Source: Cyclobacterium roseum
GTDB lineage: Bacteria > Bacteroidota > Bacteroidia > Cytophagales > Cyclobacteriaceae
Direction: 5' to 3'
DNA: 64,000 nucleotides
Assembly: GCF_010119225.1 (NCBI RefSeq)
Contig: NZ_WNKF01000024.1
Location: 1 to 64,000, forward strand
Both the position numbers and the translations under genes were made by a program. Positions 43,840 through 53,512 of the stretch are shown in pieces. The notes under the pieces were generated by a model. It saw only the letters and a program-made list of their open reading frames with translations. It had not been told where the DNA came from and ran no database searches. Each line of letters begins with the position of its first letter. Within the stretch, counting starts at the first letter, position 1.

Positions 43840-44742
43840 TTATTCTCCTTTCACGTATTTCCGCCAGTTATGTTGCTCTTTAAATCCCAATATTTCCCGG
43901 ATTTTCCGATTGGAAAACAAGGCTTCGTGCTCCTCCAATTCCCGGGTAACCGGTACCCCCGGAAAAAACCGCTCTGCCAATTCCTTGCTGGGGATAATTG
44001 CCCCATTGTGGTCGTTCCCGGCATTGAAAACCTGGTAACCCAGTCCATCTTTTTTCACGCATAAATCCACAATCTGCCCCAGATCACGCGCATCAATGTA
44101 GCAAAAGGCATTTCGACGCCGTACTTCGGGATGCTTGAAATAGTACGGAAACAGTTCCTGGTATTCGTGGGGCTCGATCACGTTTCCTATTCGGAGGGCA
44201 TAGATATCCACACCCGACCTTCGCTGGAAAGCGCGGGCCGTTTTTTCATTTACCACCTTGGATAGCCCGTAACTATCCATGGGATCCACGTCGTAGTCTT
44301 CCTCCAGGGGCAGGGAGTGGGGGTCGGTTGGGCCGTCTGAAAAACAAACCCCATAGGTGGTCTCTGAGGAAGCGATGATAATCTTTCGGATGCCTAGCTT
44401 TACCGCCGCTTCGATCACATGATAGGTACCCATGGTATTGACCCGAAAGGTTTCATTATCCGGGTTGATCAGGATGCGGGGCACGGCGGCAAAGTGAACC
44501 ACCGCATCAAAGGGCGGCACTCCGCCTCCGGGTTCCAGGTCATCCAAGCCGGCATAGGAACTCATGGCATTAAACATCTGTCCGGAATCGGTAATGTCGG
44601 CGATAAGGTTGTCTACTCCCGGGTGATCCAGTGGTTTCAAGTCTACATTCATCACCCGATGCCCCTGATCGAGCAGGTAGGGGATCACGTGTTTTCCGGC
44701 TTTCCCGGACCCTCCGGTGAAGAATATTCGTTTCTTAGTCAT
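43840..44742 (-). CDS. NAD-dependent epimerase/dehydratase
   Basis: 300 aa short-chain extended family (SDR). The N-terminal Rossmann motif GGSGKAGKHVIPYLL, the ASSETTYGVCF region and the catalytic YGLSKVV (Tyr-Lys) are present. It binds NAD and probably acts on a sugar nucleotide or steroid-like substrate, but specificity is not visible. Separate from the nearby methyltransferase by 63 nt. Confidence 0.9.
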   Translation of the reverse strand: MTKKRIFFTGGSGKAGKHVIPYLLDQGHRVMNVDLKPLDHPGVDNLIADITDSGQMFNAMSSYAGLDDLEPGGGVPPFDAVVHFAAVPRILINPDNETFRVNTMGTYHVIEAAVKLGIRKIIIASSETTYGVCFSDGPTDPHSLPLEEDYDVDPMDSYGLSKVVNEKTARAFQRRSGVDIYALRIGNVIEPHEYQELFPYYFKHPEVRRRNAFCYIDARDLGQIVDLCVKKDGLGYQVFNAGNDHNGAIIPSKELAERFFPGVPVTRELEEHEALFSNRKIREILGFKEQHNWRKYVKGE

Positions 44743-44805
44743 ATGGTTTAATTGTTGTTGAGTCCAAATCAGGCGAACCCAATGTCCGCTGCGGCCTTCG
44801 CTGAA

Positions 44806-45384
44806 TTATGTTTTAACCGCAATTATTATTCCTGTTGCCCAGTTCTGTTTTGTCACATTCAAATCGCTTCTGCGCTCTAAAGTGTTTACAAAATTGACAG
44901 CCTTTTCCTGGTGCCCCTCGGGCCAATTTGCCTGAGGTACCATGTCATCCACTATGTAAAGTCCGCCCTTGTTTAACATTCCTAATACTTCATCCAAAAG
45001 TAAATATTTCCCGTGCCAGGTATCAGCAAATATATAATCGAATTTTTGGTCGAGGTGAGTTTTCACCCAAACCTCGCCATCAGAAAGAACTAATTTTAAC
45101 CTTTCATCCTGTCCCAAAAACTGCTGCGCAATGCCCAAAAAGATTTCGTCATTATCTATCGAGATCAATGTCGAGTTCCTATCCATCCCGTCAAGAATCC
45201 AACTCGTTGAGAGCCCTGTTCCTGTACCAAGTTCAAGGAATTTTTCCGCTGGTTTTGAGCTCGCAAGCGTTTTAAGTAACGAACAGGTCAATATGTCAGA
45301 AGGCATTGTAAAGCCATTATCAATGGTTGCCCGTTCAATACCGGCATACGCACCTGGGATTTTTTGATTAATCTCTTCCGTCAT
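44806..45384 (-). CDS. SAM-dependent methyltransferase, O-methyltransferase-like
   Basis: 192 aa class I fold with LELGTGTGLSTSWIL as SAM-binding motif I and DYIFADTWHGKYLLLDE as the central strand and loop. The family is like cation-dependent O-methyltransferases, but the methyl acceptor is unknown. No partner gene identifies the pathway. Confidence 0.85.
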   Translation of the reverse strand: MTEEINQKIPGAYAGIERATIDNGFTMPSDILTCSLLKTLASSKPAEKFLELGTGTGLSTSWILDGMDRNSTLISIDNDEIFLGIAQQFLGQDERLKLVLSDGEVWVKTHLDQKFDYIFADTWHGKYLLLDEVLGMLNKGGLYIVDDMVPQANWPEGHQEKAVNFVNTLERRSDLNVTKQNWATGIIIAVKT

Positions 45385-45475
45385 CTTTCAATTATTATTT
45401 TGAGGGGCTCAATACATCTATAACCATGGCATCCCTTCGGGATTTTTCTAGGTAATAATCCAATAAAGAGGCCCC

Positions 45476-46558
45476 CTACTTCCGAAAGCCTATGGATCCT
45501 TTTTTCGCCTGTTGGAAATTCCTCTTTTGATAATTAAATATATCTGAGAGAGTCATCGCATTGTTGGTAGATTCGTGGTTCATCTCGCTGAGCAGCTTAT
45601 TGGCTTTCTCCGGAACCAATGGTTGGAATTCATAGTATGCGATCATCCGGCCTTTTCTCAGCAGGGCTTTGTCAATTTTATCGATGCTGGTATTAAAGGT
45701 ACAAATGATTTTAAAGTTCAAATAGTCACTAAACAAGCCGTCTGTCAATTGCAGAATCGTAGAAACCACGGAGGTTTCATTCATCTGTTCCCTGCTCGTC
45801 AGTACTTTCTCTGCGTCTTCAATAATTAAAACAGCATTTTGGTTTTTGAGAAGGAAAGAAATAAAGTTGGGGTGGAGCAATTCATTGATAAATTCATTTT
45901 GTATAAAGATAAAGGTCTTTTCCTGATGCCTGCTAATCAGGTTTTTAATATAGGAGGTTTTACCTGATCCCGGAACCCCATGCAGCAAAATTAACCCCGC
46001 CTTGTCGATGTCCAATGAGGCTTCTATAAGTTCATTTATTTCGGCAAAATCATCGTTATACAGTTTTTGAATATCACACTCGAAGTTGTCTGTTTTTACC
46101 TCCTGGGTGAAAAATCCCTTATCGTTTCTTGACAAAACTTTAAAGCCCGGAGCCCTGTCCAGGCCAAACCTGCTCCTTAGCTTATGGTTGGTCTTGATCA
46201 CCCAGTTTTCCAACTCCACATCAGAAGCATCATACAAGGTGTCCACAAACAATTGGTCTAAATCCAAGGACAGCCAAATGAGCAATTTTTTGGCTTTGCT
46301 TTTCAACAGGTATTGGTAGGGAAAATCTTCGCTAGTGTCGGGTACTTTGGTATCTTGGGTATTCCAATATTTGAAAACCACTTCCAACTCCTGCGATGCC
46401 AGGTCGATCGCTTCCAGCACGGTTTCCATATGTGCCCGATCCATTTTAAGCGGCGTTTCAAAGCCCAGATTGGAAGGCAGTTGATCAAAGCACACTGAAA
46501 AGTAGGAATACCTTTCAAAATCATTGAAAGAGTCAAATGAATCTATTAATTCAGCCAT
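45476..46558 (-). CDS. BCS1-like AAA ATPase
   Basis: 360 aa. An N-terminal ~180-residue region of unknown fold precedes the AAA core: Walker A GVPGSGKT (194-201), Walker B VLIIEDAEKV, sensor FNTSIDKID and an arginine-finger-like LLRKGRM. The LLRKGRM-x-YYEF pattern resembles BCS1-type AAA proteins, known from mitochondrial translocation and bacterial homologues. No substrate partner is visible. It ends 92 nt upstream (in map order) of the methyltransferase. Confidence 0.87.
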   Translation of the reverse strand: MAELIDSFDSFNDFERYSYFSVCFDQLPSNLGFETPLKMDRAHMETVLEAIDLASQELEVVFKYWNTQDTKVPDTSEDFPYQYLLKSKAKKLLIWLSLDLDQLFVDTLYDASDVELENWVIKTNHKLRSRFGLDRAPGFKVLSRNDKGFFTQEVKTDNFECDIQKLYNDDFAEINELIEASLDIDKAGLILLHGVPGSGKTSYIKNLISRHQEKTFIFIQNEFINELLHPNFISFLLKNQNAVLIIEDAEKVLTSREQMNETSVVSTILQLTDGLFSDYLNFKIICTFNTSIDKIDKALLRKGRMIAYYEFQPLVPEKANKLLSEMNHESTNNAMTLSDIFNYQKRNFQQAKKGSIGFRK

Positions 46559-46739
46559 TTGCTGTTCTATTGGTTAAAAATAAGCGTATTCATTTTACCA
46601 GTAACGCTACCCGCAAAAAAACGGATATCGTTTTTTCAATTATTCTCGTGCTTTCTTTCACCTGGTATTCCTGTCGGTTATCGCGTCAGATCCCGCTAAA
46701 AAGGGAGTCATTGCCAGTTGCCATCCTATTCTTTTTTTC

Positions 46740-48026
46740 TTACAACCCCTTTAAGGCAGTCTCATTGGCCTCCAGAATTTTATCCAGGTGCTCTTGTTCC
46801 AGGGCCGTGGATAGAAACAGACTTTCATACTGGGAAGGTGCCAGGTATATTCCTTGCTGGAGCATCGCATTAAAATACCTACCAAATAAAGTCGTGTCAC
46901 AGGTCTGCGCATCCCCAAAGTCTCGTACCTTCCGCTCGGTAAAAAACAGGCTGTACATGCTGCCAATGGTATTGGTGGTGTAAGGAAGTCCCAATCGCTC
47001 CAAGGTGGATTGAATGCCTCCCACCAAGGTTTTGCCGGTATTTTCCAAACGGGTATAAACCGAAGGGTTCCTGCTTAGATGATTTAGCATGGCCAAACCT
47101 GCAGCCATGGCAATCGGATTTCCAGACAGGGTCCCAGCCTGGTACACAGGACCTTGCGGAGACACGTACTCCATGATTTCCTTACGACCTCCATAAGCTC
47201 CTACGGGCATTCCCCCGCCGATGATTTTTCCGAGGGTCGTTAGGTCGGGAATAACCCCCAGCACCTCCTGCGCCCCTCCTGGTGCCAGCCGAAAGCCGGT
47301 CATCACCTCGTCAAAAATCAGGACGATGCCTTCTTCGTCGCAGATTTTCCGCAGACCCTCCAAAAACCCGGGCTCCGGCAACACGCAGCCCATATTTCCT
47401 GCCACTGGTTCCAGAATCATCGCGGCAATTTCATCTTTATTAGCCTCCACCAGCAACTTCACCTTATCCAAATCGTTATACGGTGCCAGCAAGGTGTCTT
47501 TGGCAGTTCCTTTGGTCACGCCTGGTGAATCAGGATTTCCCATGGTAACGGCTCCGGATCCGGCAGCAATTAGAAAGCTATCTCCATGCCCATGATAGTT
47601 CCCTTCAAATTTGATGAACTTTTCTTTTCCGGTATAGCCGCGGGCGACACGAATGGCAGACATGGTTGCTTCGGTACCGCTATTGACCATCCGCACTTTT
47701 TCCACTGAGGGCACCATATTTACAATCAGTTCGGCTATTTCCACCTCCATGGCAGTAGGAGCCCCAAAGGAAGTCCCCTTTTCCATGGCTTTGATAACGG
47801 CCTCCCTTACTTCCGGATGATTGTGTCCCAGTACCATGGGACCCCAACTGTTAATTAGTTCTATAAACCGGTTTCCATCCGCGTCAAAGACATAGGGACC
47901 CTCTGCTTTGGAAATAAACAGGGGGTTGCCCCCGACTGCTTTAAATGCCCTCACCGGAGAATTGACCCCTCCGGGAATGGATTTTTTGGCTTGGTCAAAA
48001 AGTTCTTTGCTATTCTTTGTAATCAT
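46740..48026 (-). CDS. hemL: Glutamate-1-semialdehyde 2,1-aminomutase
   Basis: PLP enzyme converting glutamate-1-semialdehyde to 5-aminolevulinate for heme. 428 aa, normal length. [16 protein letters not shown] and the PLP lysine in [19 protein letters not shown] are clear, as is the N-terminal [12 protein letters not shown]. Upstream gene (LpoA-like) ends 7 nt away on the same strand, so co-transcription is likely. Confidence 0.96.
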   Translation of the reverse strand: MITKNSKELFDQAKKSIPGGVNSPVRAFKAVGGNPLFISKAEGPYVFDADGNRFIELINSWGPMVLGHNHPEVREAVIKAMEKGTSFGAPTAMEVEIAELIVNMVPSVEKVRMVNSGTEATMSAIRVARGYTGKEKFIKFEGNYHGHGDSFLIAAGSGAVTMGNPDSPGVTKGTAKDTLLAPYNDLDKVKLLVEANKDEIAAMILEPVAGNMGCVLPEPGFLEGLRKICDEEGIVLIFDEVMTGFRLAPGGAQEVLGVIPDLTTLGKIIGGGMPVGAYGGRKEIMEYVSPQGPVYQAGTLSGNPIAMAAGLAMLNHLSRNPSVYTRLENTGKTLVGGIQSTLERLGLPYTTNTIGSMYSLFFTERKVRDFGDAQTCDTTLFGRYFNAMLQQGIYLAPSQYESLFLSTALEQEHLDKILEANETALKGL

Positions 48027-48033
48027 CGGCTAT

Positions 48034-49689
48034 TTATTCTTCTATGGTCAAAACTCCTTCTTCCAGCCGGAGCATGGGTACGTAATTATTGTATTTCACA
48101 TTGGAGAAATCAAAGCCAAAGGTAAGCTCTCCCTCGAGAAATCCGCTTTGGTTCAGGTTTTTCCGAAAATCAAAGCCTTCCCTGGCGTTGATCACCCTGC
48201 ATACCATATCTGCCAACTCGTAACCCATGTACACAAAGGAAGAAGGGTATACTTTAAATTTTTCCAAATAATTCCCCCTAAATTCATCCAAAACTTCATC
48301 GTTAAAATCCACCGTATTATTACCCACAAAATGGAAATTCTGGGATTCCATCATTTCGTAATTGGCAAAGTTAAAGTACAGCCAGCTTTCCATGACCACT
48401 AGTGGAATGCCAGATCCCAGCGATTCCACCAGCCCGAAGGTAGGGGAGGCAATGTTAGGATCATCCGAAAAAATGACAATCATGTCCACCGATGCTTCCT
48501 CTTCTGTCCCAAGTTTAAGGGTGTCAAAAAAGTCGCGCATTTCCCGAATGGTCACTTTTTGGCTTTCAACTATCTGCAGGCCACTTTTCCTGGCCATCTC
48601 GGTAAAAAGATCGGCCAACTGCTCATCCCTGCTGGTCCCCGAATAGGCCAGTGCTATTCTTCTGCCTTCAAACCTGCGGCAATAATCGATTACCCTTTGG
48701 CTTAATGCATTCACGGAAGGTCTGAATAGGTAAGAATGATTGAATTCCTGAATATTGTCGTCAATGTTGGAGAGTGGATTGATTTGAGGGATTTCATAAA
48801 GTTGAGCGAAAGAAGCTACCTGGGCCGTTTCTTCCGGATAAATGGGGCCAATAATGACATCCGCTTTCTTGAGGAAAGGATCTCTCAAAATTCGAGTTAC
48901 TTGCTCACCGGATCGCTCGGTATCAAATGTTCTGAAATTTACTTCCAGTCCCTCATTTTTTGCTTGCTCCAGTGCTAACTGTATCCCCTGATACAATTGC
49001 AATACGAAATTATTCCCCTGCAGGGAGCTAACCCCCTCTCCTCCTTCATAATTAAAGGGTAGCACAATTGCCACATCCAAAATTCCGTCGGTTACGGCGG
49101 TTTCGCTTTCTCCTGGACGAGCATGAATTGAACTTCGGATTTCCTGGTAAATTTTTCGATCGTTGGAGGACATGGAACCCTGGGACTCCAGCTTTTCCTT
49201 GAGGGCCATCATCAATCCCAGATTTTCCGGATATTGGTTATATTGCACGGTCAATACGCTGGAAGAACTTACCTTCAAAAACTCATAAGTTGCTGCATAG
49301 GCTTCTTGTTGCACGGACTCATTACGGATGGCATCAACCAGTTGCAGGGCTTCTGAGGCATCCGAAAGCTGGAAATGAGTGAGCGCGAGTAAGTACCGGG
49401 CCTCGTCATCGCCTTCCCACGAACGAGGTCCCTGCAAATCGTTTAAGGCATTTTTTGCCAATTCGTATTGGCGGTTTCCGTAGGCTGCCCTCGCAAAATG
49501 GAACCGGGCATATTCAGAAAGATCGCCATACTTTTCCGCATCCAGATAGGGCCTGAGCAATTCCATTGCCTCCTCGTGACTTTCCTGCGCAATTAATGAT
49601 TTTGCCCGTTGGTAGTTTGTTGTGTCCTCCTGGGCAAAAAGAGCATGTATGGGAAACAAAAGACAGGCAATGATTTGGGGCCATTTCAT
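48034..49689 (-). CDS. LpoA-like TPR / periplasmic-binding protein
   Basis: About 551 aa from ATG 49689, giving a signal peptide (WPQIIACLLFPIHALFAQ); the frame runs further to 49749. N-terminal TPR-like helices (YQRAKSLIAQESHEEAMELL, EYARFHFARAAYGNRQYELA) are followed by a PBP1/LivK fold: DVAIVLPFNYEGG, ADVIIGPIYPEETAQ, IALAYSGTSRDEQ. This TPR-plus-PBP1 layout resembles E. coli LpoA, an outer-membrane activator of PBP1A. An amino acid binding role is also possible. Confidence 0.82.
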   Translation of the reverse strand: MKWPQIIACLLFPIHALFAQEDTTNYQRAKSLIAQESHEEAMELLRPYLDAEKYGDLSEYARFHFARAAYGNRQYELAKNALNDLQGPRSWEGDDEARYLLALTHFQLSDASEALQLVDAIRNESVQQEAYAATYEFLKVSSSSVLTVQYNQYPENLGLMMALKEKLESQGSMSSNDRKIYQEIRSSIHARPGESETAVTDGILDVAIVLPFNYEGGEGVSSLQGNNFVLQLYQGIQLALEQAKNEGLEVNFRTFDTERSGEQVTRILRDPFLKKADVIIGPIYPEETAQVASFAQLYEIPQINPLSNIDDNIQEFNHSYLFRPSVNALSQRVIDYCRRFEGRRIALAYSGTSRDEQLADLFTEMARKSGLQIVESQKVTIREMRDFFDTLKLGTEEEASVDMIVIFSDDPNIASPTFGLVESLGSGIPLVVMESWLYFNFANYEMMESQNFHFVGNNTVDFNDEVLDEFRGNYLEKFKVYPSSFVYMGYELADMVCRVINAREGFDFRKNLNQSGFLEGELTFGFDFSNVKYNNYVPMLRLEEGVLTIEE

Positions 49690-49795
49690 AGATGGAAGTT
49701 TTTTACGTTTAAGAAAATCAAACATCATACCTGATTTTACAAGAAACAATTTTTGGTAGCGAAATACGAATTTAACGGTTTTTGGACCAATTCTT

Positions 49796-49826
49796 CATAA
49801 AAAAACCTGATATCTTCATCAGGTTT
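49796..49826 (-). terminator. Rho-independent terminator of guaA
   Basis: On the minus strand: AAACCTGAT-GAAGAT-ATCAGGTTT followed by a T run, 14 nt after the guaA stop. Strong stem. Confidence 0.82.
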
Positions 49827-49839
49827 CAGATGGGGTAAA

Positions 49840-51369
49840 TTACTCCCATTCTATGGTAGCCGGCGGTTTGGAACTGATGTCGTAAACCACCCGGTTTACC
49901 CCTTTGACTTTATTGATGATATCATTGGAAACCTTGCCCAGAAACTCATAGGGAAGGTGAACCCAGTCCGCGGTCATACCGTCAACAGAGGAAACTGCGC
50001 GGAGAGCAACCACCCGCTCATAGGTTCGTTCGTCCCCCATCACCCCTACCGATTGGATGGGCAACAGGATGGCTCCTGCTTGCCAGACCTGATCGTAAAG
50101 ACCGGCATCTTTGAGCCCCTGTATAAATATATAATCCACTTCCTGAAGGGTTTCTACCTTTTCGGGGGTAACGTCCCCCAGGATGCGAATGCCGAGTCCG
50201 GGACCAGGAAAAGGATGCCTGCCGATAATGGCCTCAGGAATTTCCAGGGCCTTCCCCACTTCCCTGACCCCGTCTTTAAACAGGGTATTTAGCGGCTCCA
50301 CCACTTTCAGATTCATAAAATCGGGTAATCCACCCACGTTATGGTGGGATTTGATGGTAGCAGAGGGGCCATTGACAGAAACCGACTCAATCACATCGGG
50401 ATAAATGGTGCCCTGTCCGAGCCATTTCACTTCCTTTATCTTATGCGCCTCTTCATCAAAGACTTCTATAAACGTTCTCCCAATGGCTTTGCGCTTTCCT
50501 TCGGGATCTGAAATTCCCCGGAGGGCATCGTAAAATTTCTGCCGGGCATCGACACCAATGACATTTAAGCCCAGGTCCTGGTAGGAGTCCAGCACTTCTT
50601 CATATTCGTTTTTTCGCAAGAGACCGTTATCTACAAATACGCAGGTAAGTTGCTCCCCAATGGCACGGTGGATCAAGGTAGCCGCCACAGAAGAGTCAAC
50701 CCCTCCGGACAAGCCCATGACCACCCGGTCTTTGCCGATGCTTTTTTTCAGTGAATCCACGGTAATGTCTATAAACACGTCCGATGTCCAATCCTGGCTG
50801 CAGCCGCAAATCTGTACCACGAAGTTTCTCAAAACATTTTTTCCCTCTGTGGAATGGGTTACTTCGGGATGAAACTGAATGCCATAGGTAGCTTCTCCCC
50901 GCACCTTATAAGCGGCAATTTTTACCGAGGGTGTGCTGGCGATGGTTTCAAAATCATCCGGTAACGTTTTAATCGTGTCGCCATGGGACATCCATACCTG
51001 GGAGCCATGGGTCATTTCTTTGAAAAGGTCTGCATGGGTGTCCAGGTGAGAAAGATTGGCTCGGCCATATTCCCTGATTTCAGAAGGGGCTACTATGCCC
51101 CCGTATTTTTGGGCCATTAACTGGGCACCGTAACACACACCTAATACGGGGAGTTTTCCTCTGAAAACATCAAGGTCGAGGTCAGGAGCCCCCTCGTCCC
51201 GGACAGAGCAGGGGCTGCCAGAAAGGATTACACCTTTGATGTCGGAACTGAGCGGGGGAATTTTATTAAAGGGATGAATTTCGCAATATACATCCAGCTC
51301 CCGGACACGTCTGGCGATAAGCTGGGTATATTGGGAACCAAAGTCAAGAATTAAAATCTGTTCTGCCAT
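49840..51369 (-). CDS. guaA: GMP synthase (glutamine-hydrolysing)
   Basis: Converts XMP to GMP. About 509 aa from ATG 51369 (a TTG lies 2 codons upstream). GATase class I domain with nucleophile Cys in [10 protein letters not shown] and HPEV; then the ATP-pyrophosphatase P-loop GLSGGVDSS, and the C-terminal dimerisation domain ending KPPATIEWE. All catalytic motifs visible. Its own terminator follows. Confidence 0.97.
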   Translation of the reverse strand: MAEQILILDFGSQYTQLIARRVRELDVYCEIHPFNKIPPLSSDIKGVILSGSPCSVRDEGAPDLDLDVFRGKLPVLGVCYGAQLMAQKYGGIVAPSEIREYGRANLSHLDTHADLFKEMTHGSQVWMSHGDTIKTLPDDFETIASTPSVKIAAYKVRGEATYGIQFHPEVTHSTEGKNVLRNFVVQICGCSQDWTSDVFIDITVDSLKKSIGKDRVVMGLSGGVDSSVAATLIHRAIGEQLTCVFVDNGLLRKNEYEEVLDSYQDLGLNVIGVDARQKFYDALRGISDPEGKRKAIGRTFIEVFDEEAHKIKEVKWLGQGTIYPDVIESVSVNGPSATIKSHHNVGGLPDFMNLKVVEPLNTLFKDGVREVGKALEIPEAIIGRHPFPGPGLGIRILGDVTPEKVETLQEVDYIFIQGLKDAGLYDQVWQAGAILLPIQSVGVMGDERTYERVVALRAVSSVDGMTADWVHLPYEFLGKVSNDIINKVKGVNRVVYDISSKPPATIEWE

Positions 51370-51447
51370 GCGCAAAGGTAATCAGCCCCTGCCAATTCCC
51401 GAAACAAAAAAGGGGATTTTCAAAATTTGGCACCCCTGCCCTGGACC

Positions 51448-52470
51448 TCAGGTGTCTTCGGCATCCGGGGATTCTCCCTGAAACAGGGTTTCCAATACCC
51501 TGGCTTTTAGGCCCTTTTCCTGAAGGTATCGGGCAAAAACATCTTTGAAGCCATGTGTCAATAAAATAGTAGCGGCCCCGGTGCCTTCGATCGCCTGATT
51601 CAAACCCGTCCAGTCGGCATGATCCGAAAGTACAAACCCATTATCAACCGCCCTACGTCTTCGGGCTCCCCGGATATTCATCCAGCCGGAACAAATGGCC
51701 GTCCGGTATGGGGAAAACTGCTTCATCCAGGGACTTCCCGCAGCCGAAGGAGGGGCCAAAATCAGGGCATTGGCAAAAGCTGATTTAGGCAGTGAACGGG
51801 TTACTTTTTCCACCTTTGGCAAAAGGATGCCATCTGCAGCAAGGGCCTCATTGGTGTTCCAGATGGCACCGTGTGCAAAAACAGGCCCCAGCCCCATATC
51901 CAGATGACGGAGGATTCGCTGAGCCTTTCCCAATGAATAGGCAAATACCACCGAGCAGCGGTTTTCTTTGCCATTACTAGCCCACCATTGGTTCAGATCC
52001 CGAAAAATAGTTTCCTGACTTTCCCAACGGTACACCGGCAAGCCAAAGGTAGATTCCGATACGAAAGTGTGGCAGGGCACGGGCTCGAAAGGAGTACTGA
52101 TACCGTCGGATTCTATTTTGTAATCCCCGCTGATCACGGTAATTTCTCCTTTATATTCCAGCCGAACCTGGGCGGATCCGGGGATATGACCGGCGGGATG
52201 CAGGGAAATTTTCACGCCGTTTATAGAGATCTCCTTTTCGTAAGCAAGCGTTTCCAGCTCAATTTGGTTTCCCAGGCGGTATTTCAGAATTTGCTTGGAT
52301 TGCTCGTGCGCCAGGTAGTGTTTCATTCCCCATCGGGCATGGTCTGCATGGGCATGCGTAATGATGGCCCTTGCCACCGGCTTCCAGGGATCGATGTAGA
52401 CACCCGCCGGGGGACAATAGATGCCCTTATCATCAAGCGTTATCAAATTCAGCTTTAATACTGTTGGCAA
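51448..52470 (-). CDS. Ligase-associated DNA exonuclease, metallo-beta-lactamase fold
   Basis: 340 aa metallo-beta-lactamase-fold nuclease, with THAHADHARWG (metal-binding motif) near residue 38 and LHPAGHIPGSAQ (second His). Family members are usually encoded with an ATP-dependent DNA ligase and a DEXH helicase and act in end joining; neither is nearby here. No ATG is found at the start: TTG 52470 (overlapping the HIT gene by 38 nt) or a later TTG near 52446 are candidates, so the start is uncertain. Confidence 0.85.
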   Translation of the reverse strand: MPTVLKLNLITLDDKGIYCPPAGVYIDPWKPVARAIITHAHADHARWGMKHYLAHEQSKQILKYRLGNQIELETLAYEKEISINGVKISLHPAGHIPGSAQVRLEYKGEITVISGDYKIESDGISTPFEPVPCHTFVSESTFGLPVYRWESQETIFRDLNQWWASNGKENRCSVVFAYSLGKAQRILRHLDMGLGPVFAHGAIWNTNEALAADGILLPKVEKVTRSLPKSAFANALILAPPSAAGSPWMKQFSPYRTAICSGWMNIRGARRRRAVDNGFVLSDHADWTGLNQAIEGTGAATILLTHGFKDVFARYLQEKGLKARVLETLFQGESPDAEDT

Positions 52471-52834
52471 TTTCCTCCAATTCCTCAGAAGATAGTTTCA
52501 GCTTGGGGCGGCTGAAATTAATATCATCCATGGTTTTTAACGGCACCAGGTGAATGTGAACATGGGGGACCTCCAGTCCGATCACGGCTACGCCGATGCG
52601 GGTACAGGGAATCACCCGTTCCTGAGCTTTGGCGACCTTTTTGGCAAACAAGTGTAGGCTCGTGTACAAGGAATCATCCAGGTCGTAAATATAATCCACC
52701 TCTTTTTTGGGGACGACCAATACATGGCCTTTAACCAGGGGCATGATATCCAAAAAAGCGATGTGCTGATCGTCTTCAGCAACGATGTGCCCTGGAATTT
52801 CTCTATTAATTAGTTTGGTAAATATGGAAGGCAT
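52433..52834 (-). CDS. HIT-family nucleotide hydrolase
   Basis: 133 aa. The histidine triad HVHIHLVP is complete near residue 98, and INREIPGHIVAEDDQHIAFLD is the N-terminal nucleotide-binding sequence of the HinT/Hit branch. Probably hydrolyses purine nucleoside phosphoramidates or AMP-lysine; the in vivo substrate is unknown. Its 3' end overlaps the nuclease gene. Confidence 0.94.
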   Translation of the reverse strand: MPSIFTKLINREIPGHIVAEDDQHIAFLDIMPLVKGHVLVVPKKEVDYIYDLDDSLYTSLHLFAKKVAKAQERVIPCTRIGVAVIGLEVPHVHIHLVPLKTMDDINFSRPKLKLSSEELEEIANSIKAEFDNA

Positions 52835-52861
52835 ACTTCAGGAAGTTTGTTTATTGACCGA

Positions 52862-52892
52862 ATAAAAAATCCCGATGCAAAGCAATCGGGAT
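52862..52892 (-). terminator. Rho-independent terminator of greA
   Basis: On the minus strand: ATCCCGAT-TGCTTTGC-ATCGGGAT followed by TTTTTATT, just after the greA stop (52898). Perfect 8-bp stem. Confidence 0.85.
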
Positions 52893-52897
52893 GGAAA

Positions 52898-53371
52898 TTA
52901 ATAACTGATATCCAGAATTTCAAATTCAAGCTTTCCGGCAGGGGCTTGAATCTGGGCAATCTCGCCGACTTTTTTACCCGTTAGCCCTTTTCCAAAAGGA
53001 GAGGCCAGGGAAATCTTGTTGGCTTTTAGATCTGCTTCTTCTTCCGACACGAGTGTGTAGGTCACGGTCATGCCGTTTTTTACGTTCTTAATTTTGACGG
53101 TGCAAAGAATTCCCACCTTGGAAGTATCCACTTTAGAGTTATCCAATACCCTGGCGTTGCCAAGTACATTTTCCAATTTGGCAATTTTCAATTCCAGGTG
53201 ACCCTGTGCGTCTTTGGCAGCATCATACTCCGCATTTTCGCTTAAGTCTCCTTTGTCTCTGGCTTCGGCGATCTGCTTGGCAATGTCGGACCTGCCTTTG
53301 GTTTTCAGCTGTTGAAGCTCATCCTTGAGCTTCTTCAGTCCTTCTTCGGTGTAATATTGTATGTTTCCCAT
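52898..53371 (-). CDS. greA: Transcription elongation factor GreA
   Basis: Rescues backtracked RNA polymerase by stimulating transcript cleavage. 157 aa, standard length. The N-terminal coiled coil (EEGLKKLKDELQQLK, ENAEYDAAKDAQG) carries the acidic tip DLSEN, with the C-terminal FKBP-like domain ending SPFGKGLTGKKVGE. Complete. Confidence 0.97.
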   Translation of the reverse strand: MGNIQYYTEEGLKKLKDELQQLKTKGRSDIAKQIAEARDKGDLSENAEYDAAKDAQGHLELKIAKLENVLGNARVLDNSKVDTSKVGILCTVKIKNVKNGMTVTYTLVSEEEADLKANKISLASPFGKGLTGKKVGEIAQIQAPAGKLEFEILDISY

Positions 53372-53397
53372 ATCAAATAATTAATAGCCTGATAATA

Positions 53398-53429
53398 AAT
53401 AAAATAACGGTCTCAACTTTGAGACCGTT
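53398..53429 (-). terminator. Rho-independent terminator after the hydroxyacid dehydrogenase
   Basis: On the minus strand: AACGGTCTCAA-AG-TTGAGACCGTT followed by ATTTTATTT. Long 11-bp stem with a short loop, in the 141-nt gap between the dehydrogenase stop (53513) and greA. Confidence 0.8.
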
Positions 53430-53512
53430 CCCATATGCTTCCTGTATTTTGTATCAACAAAGATAAAATAAGAATTCTTATTTTACAATTTAAGGGGCCA
53501 ATTATTGGGGGA

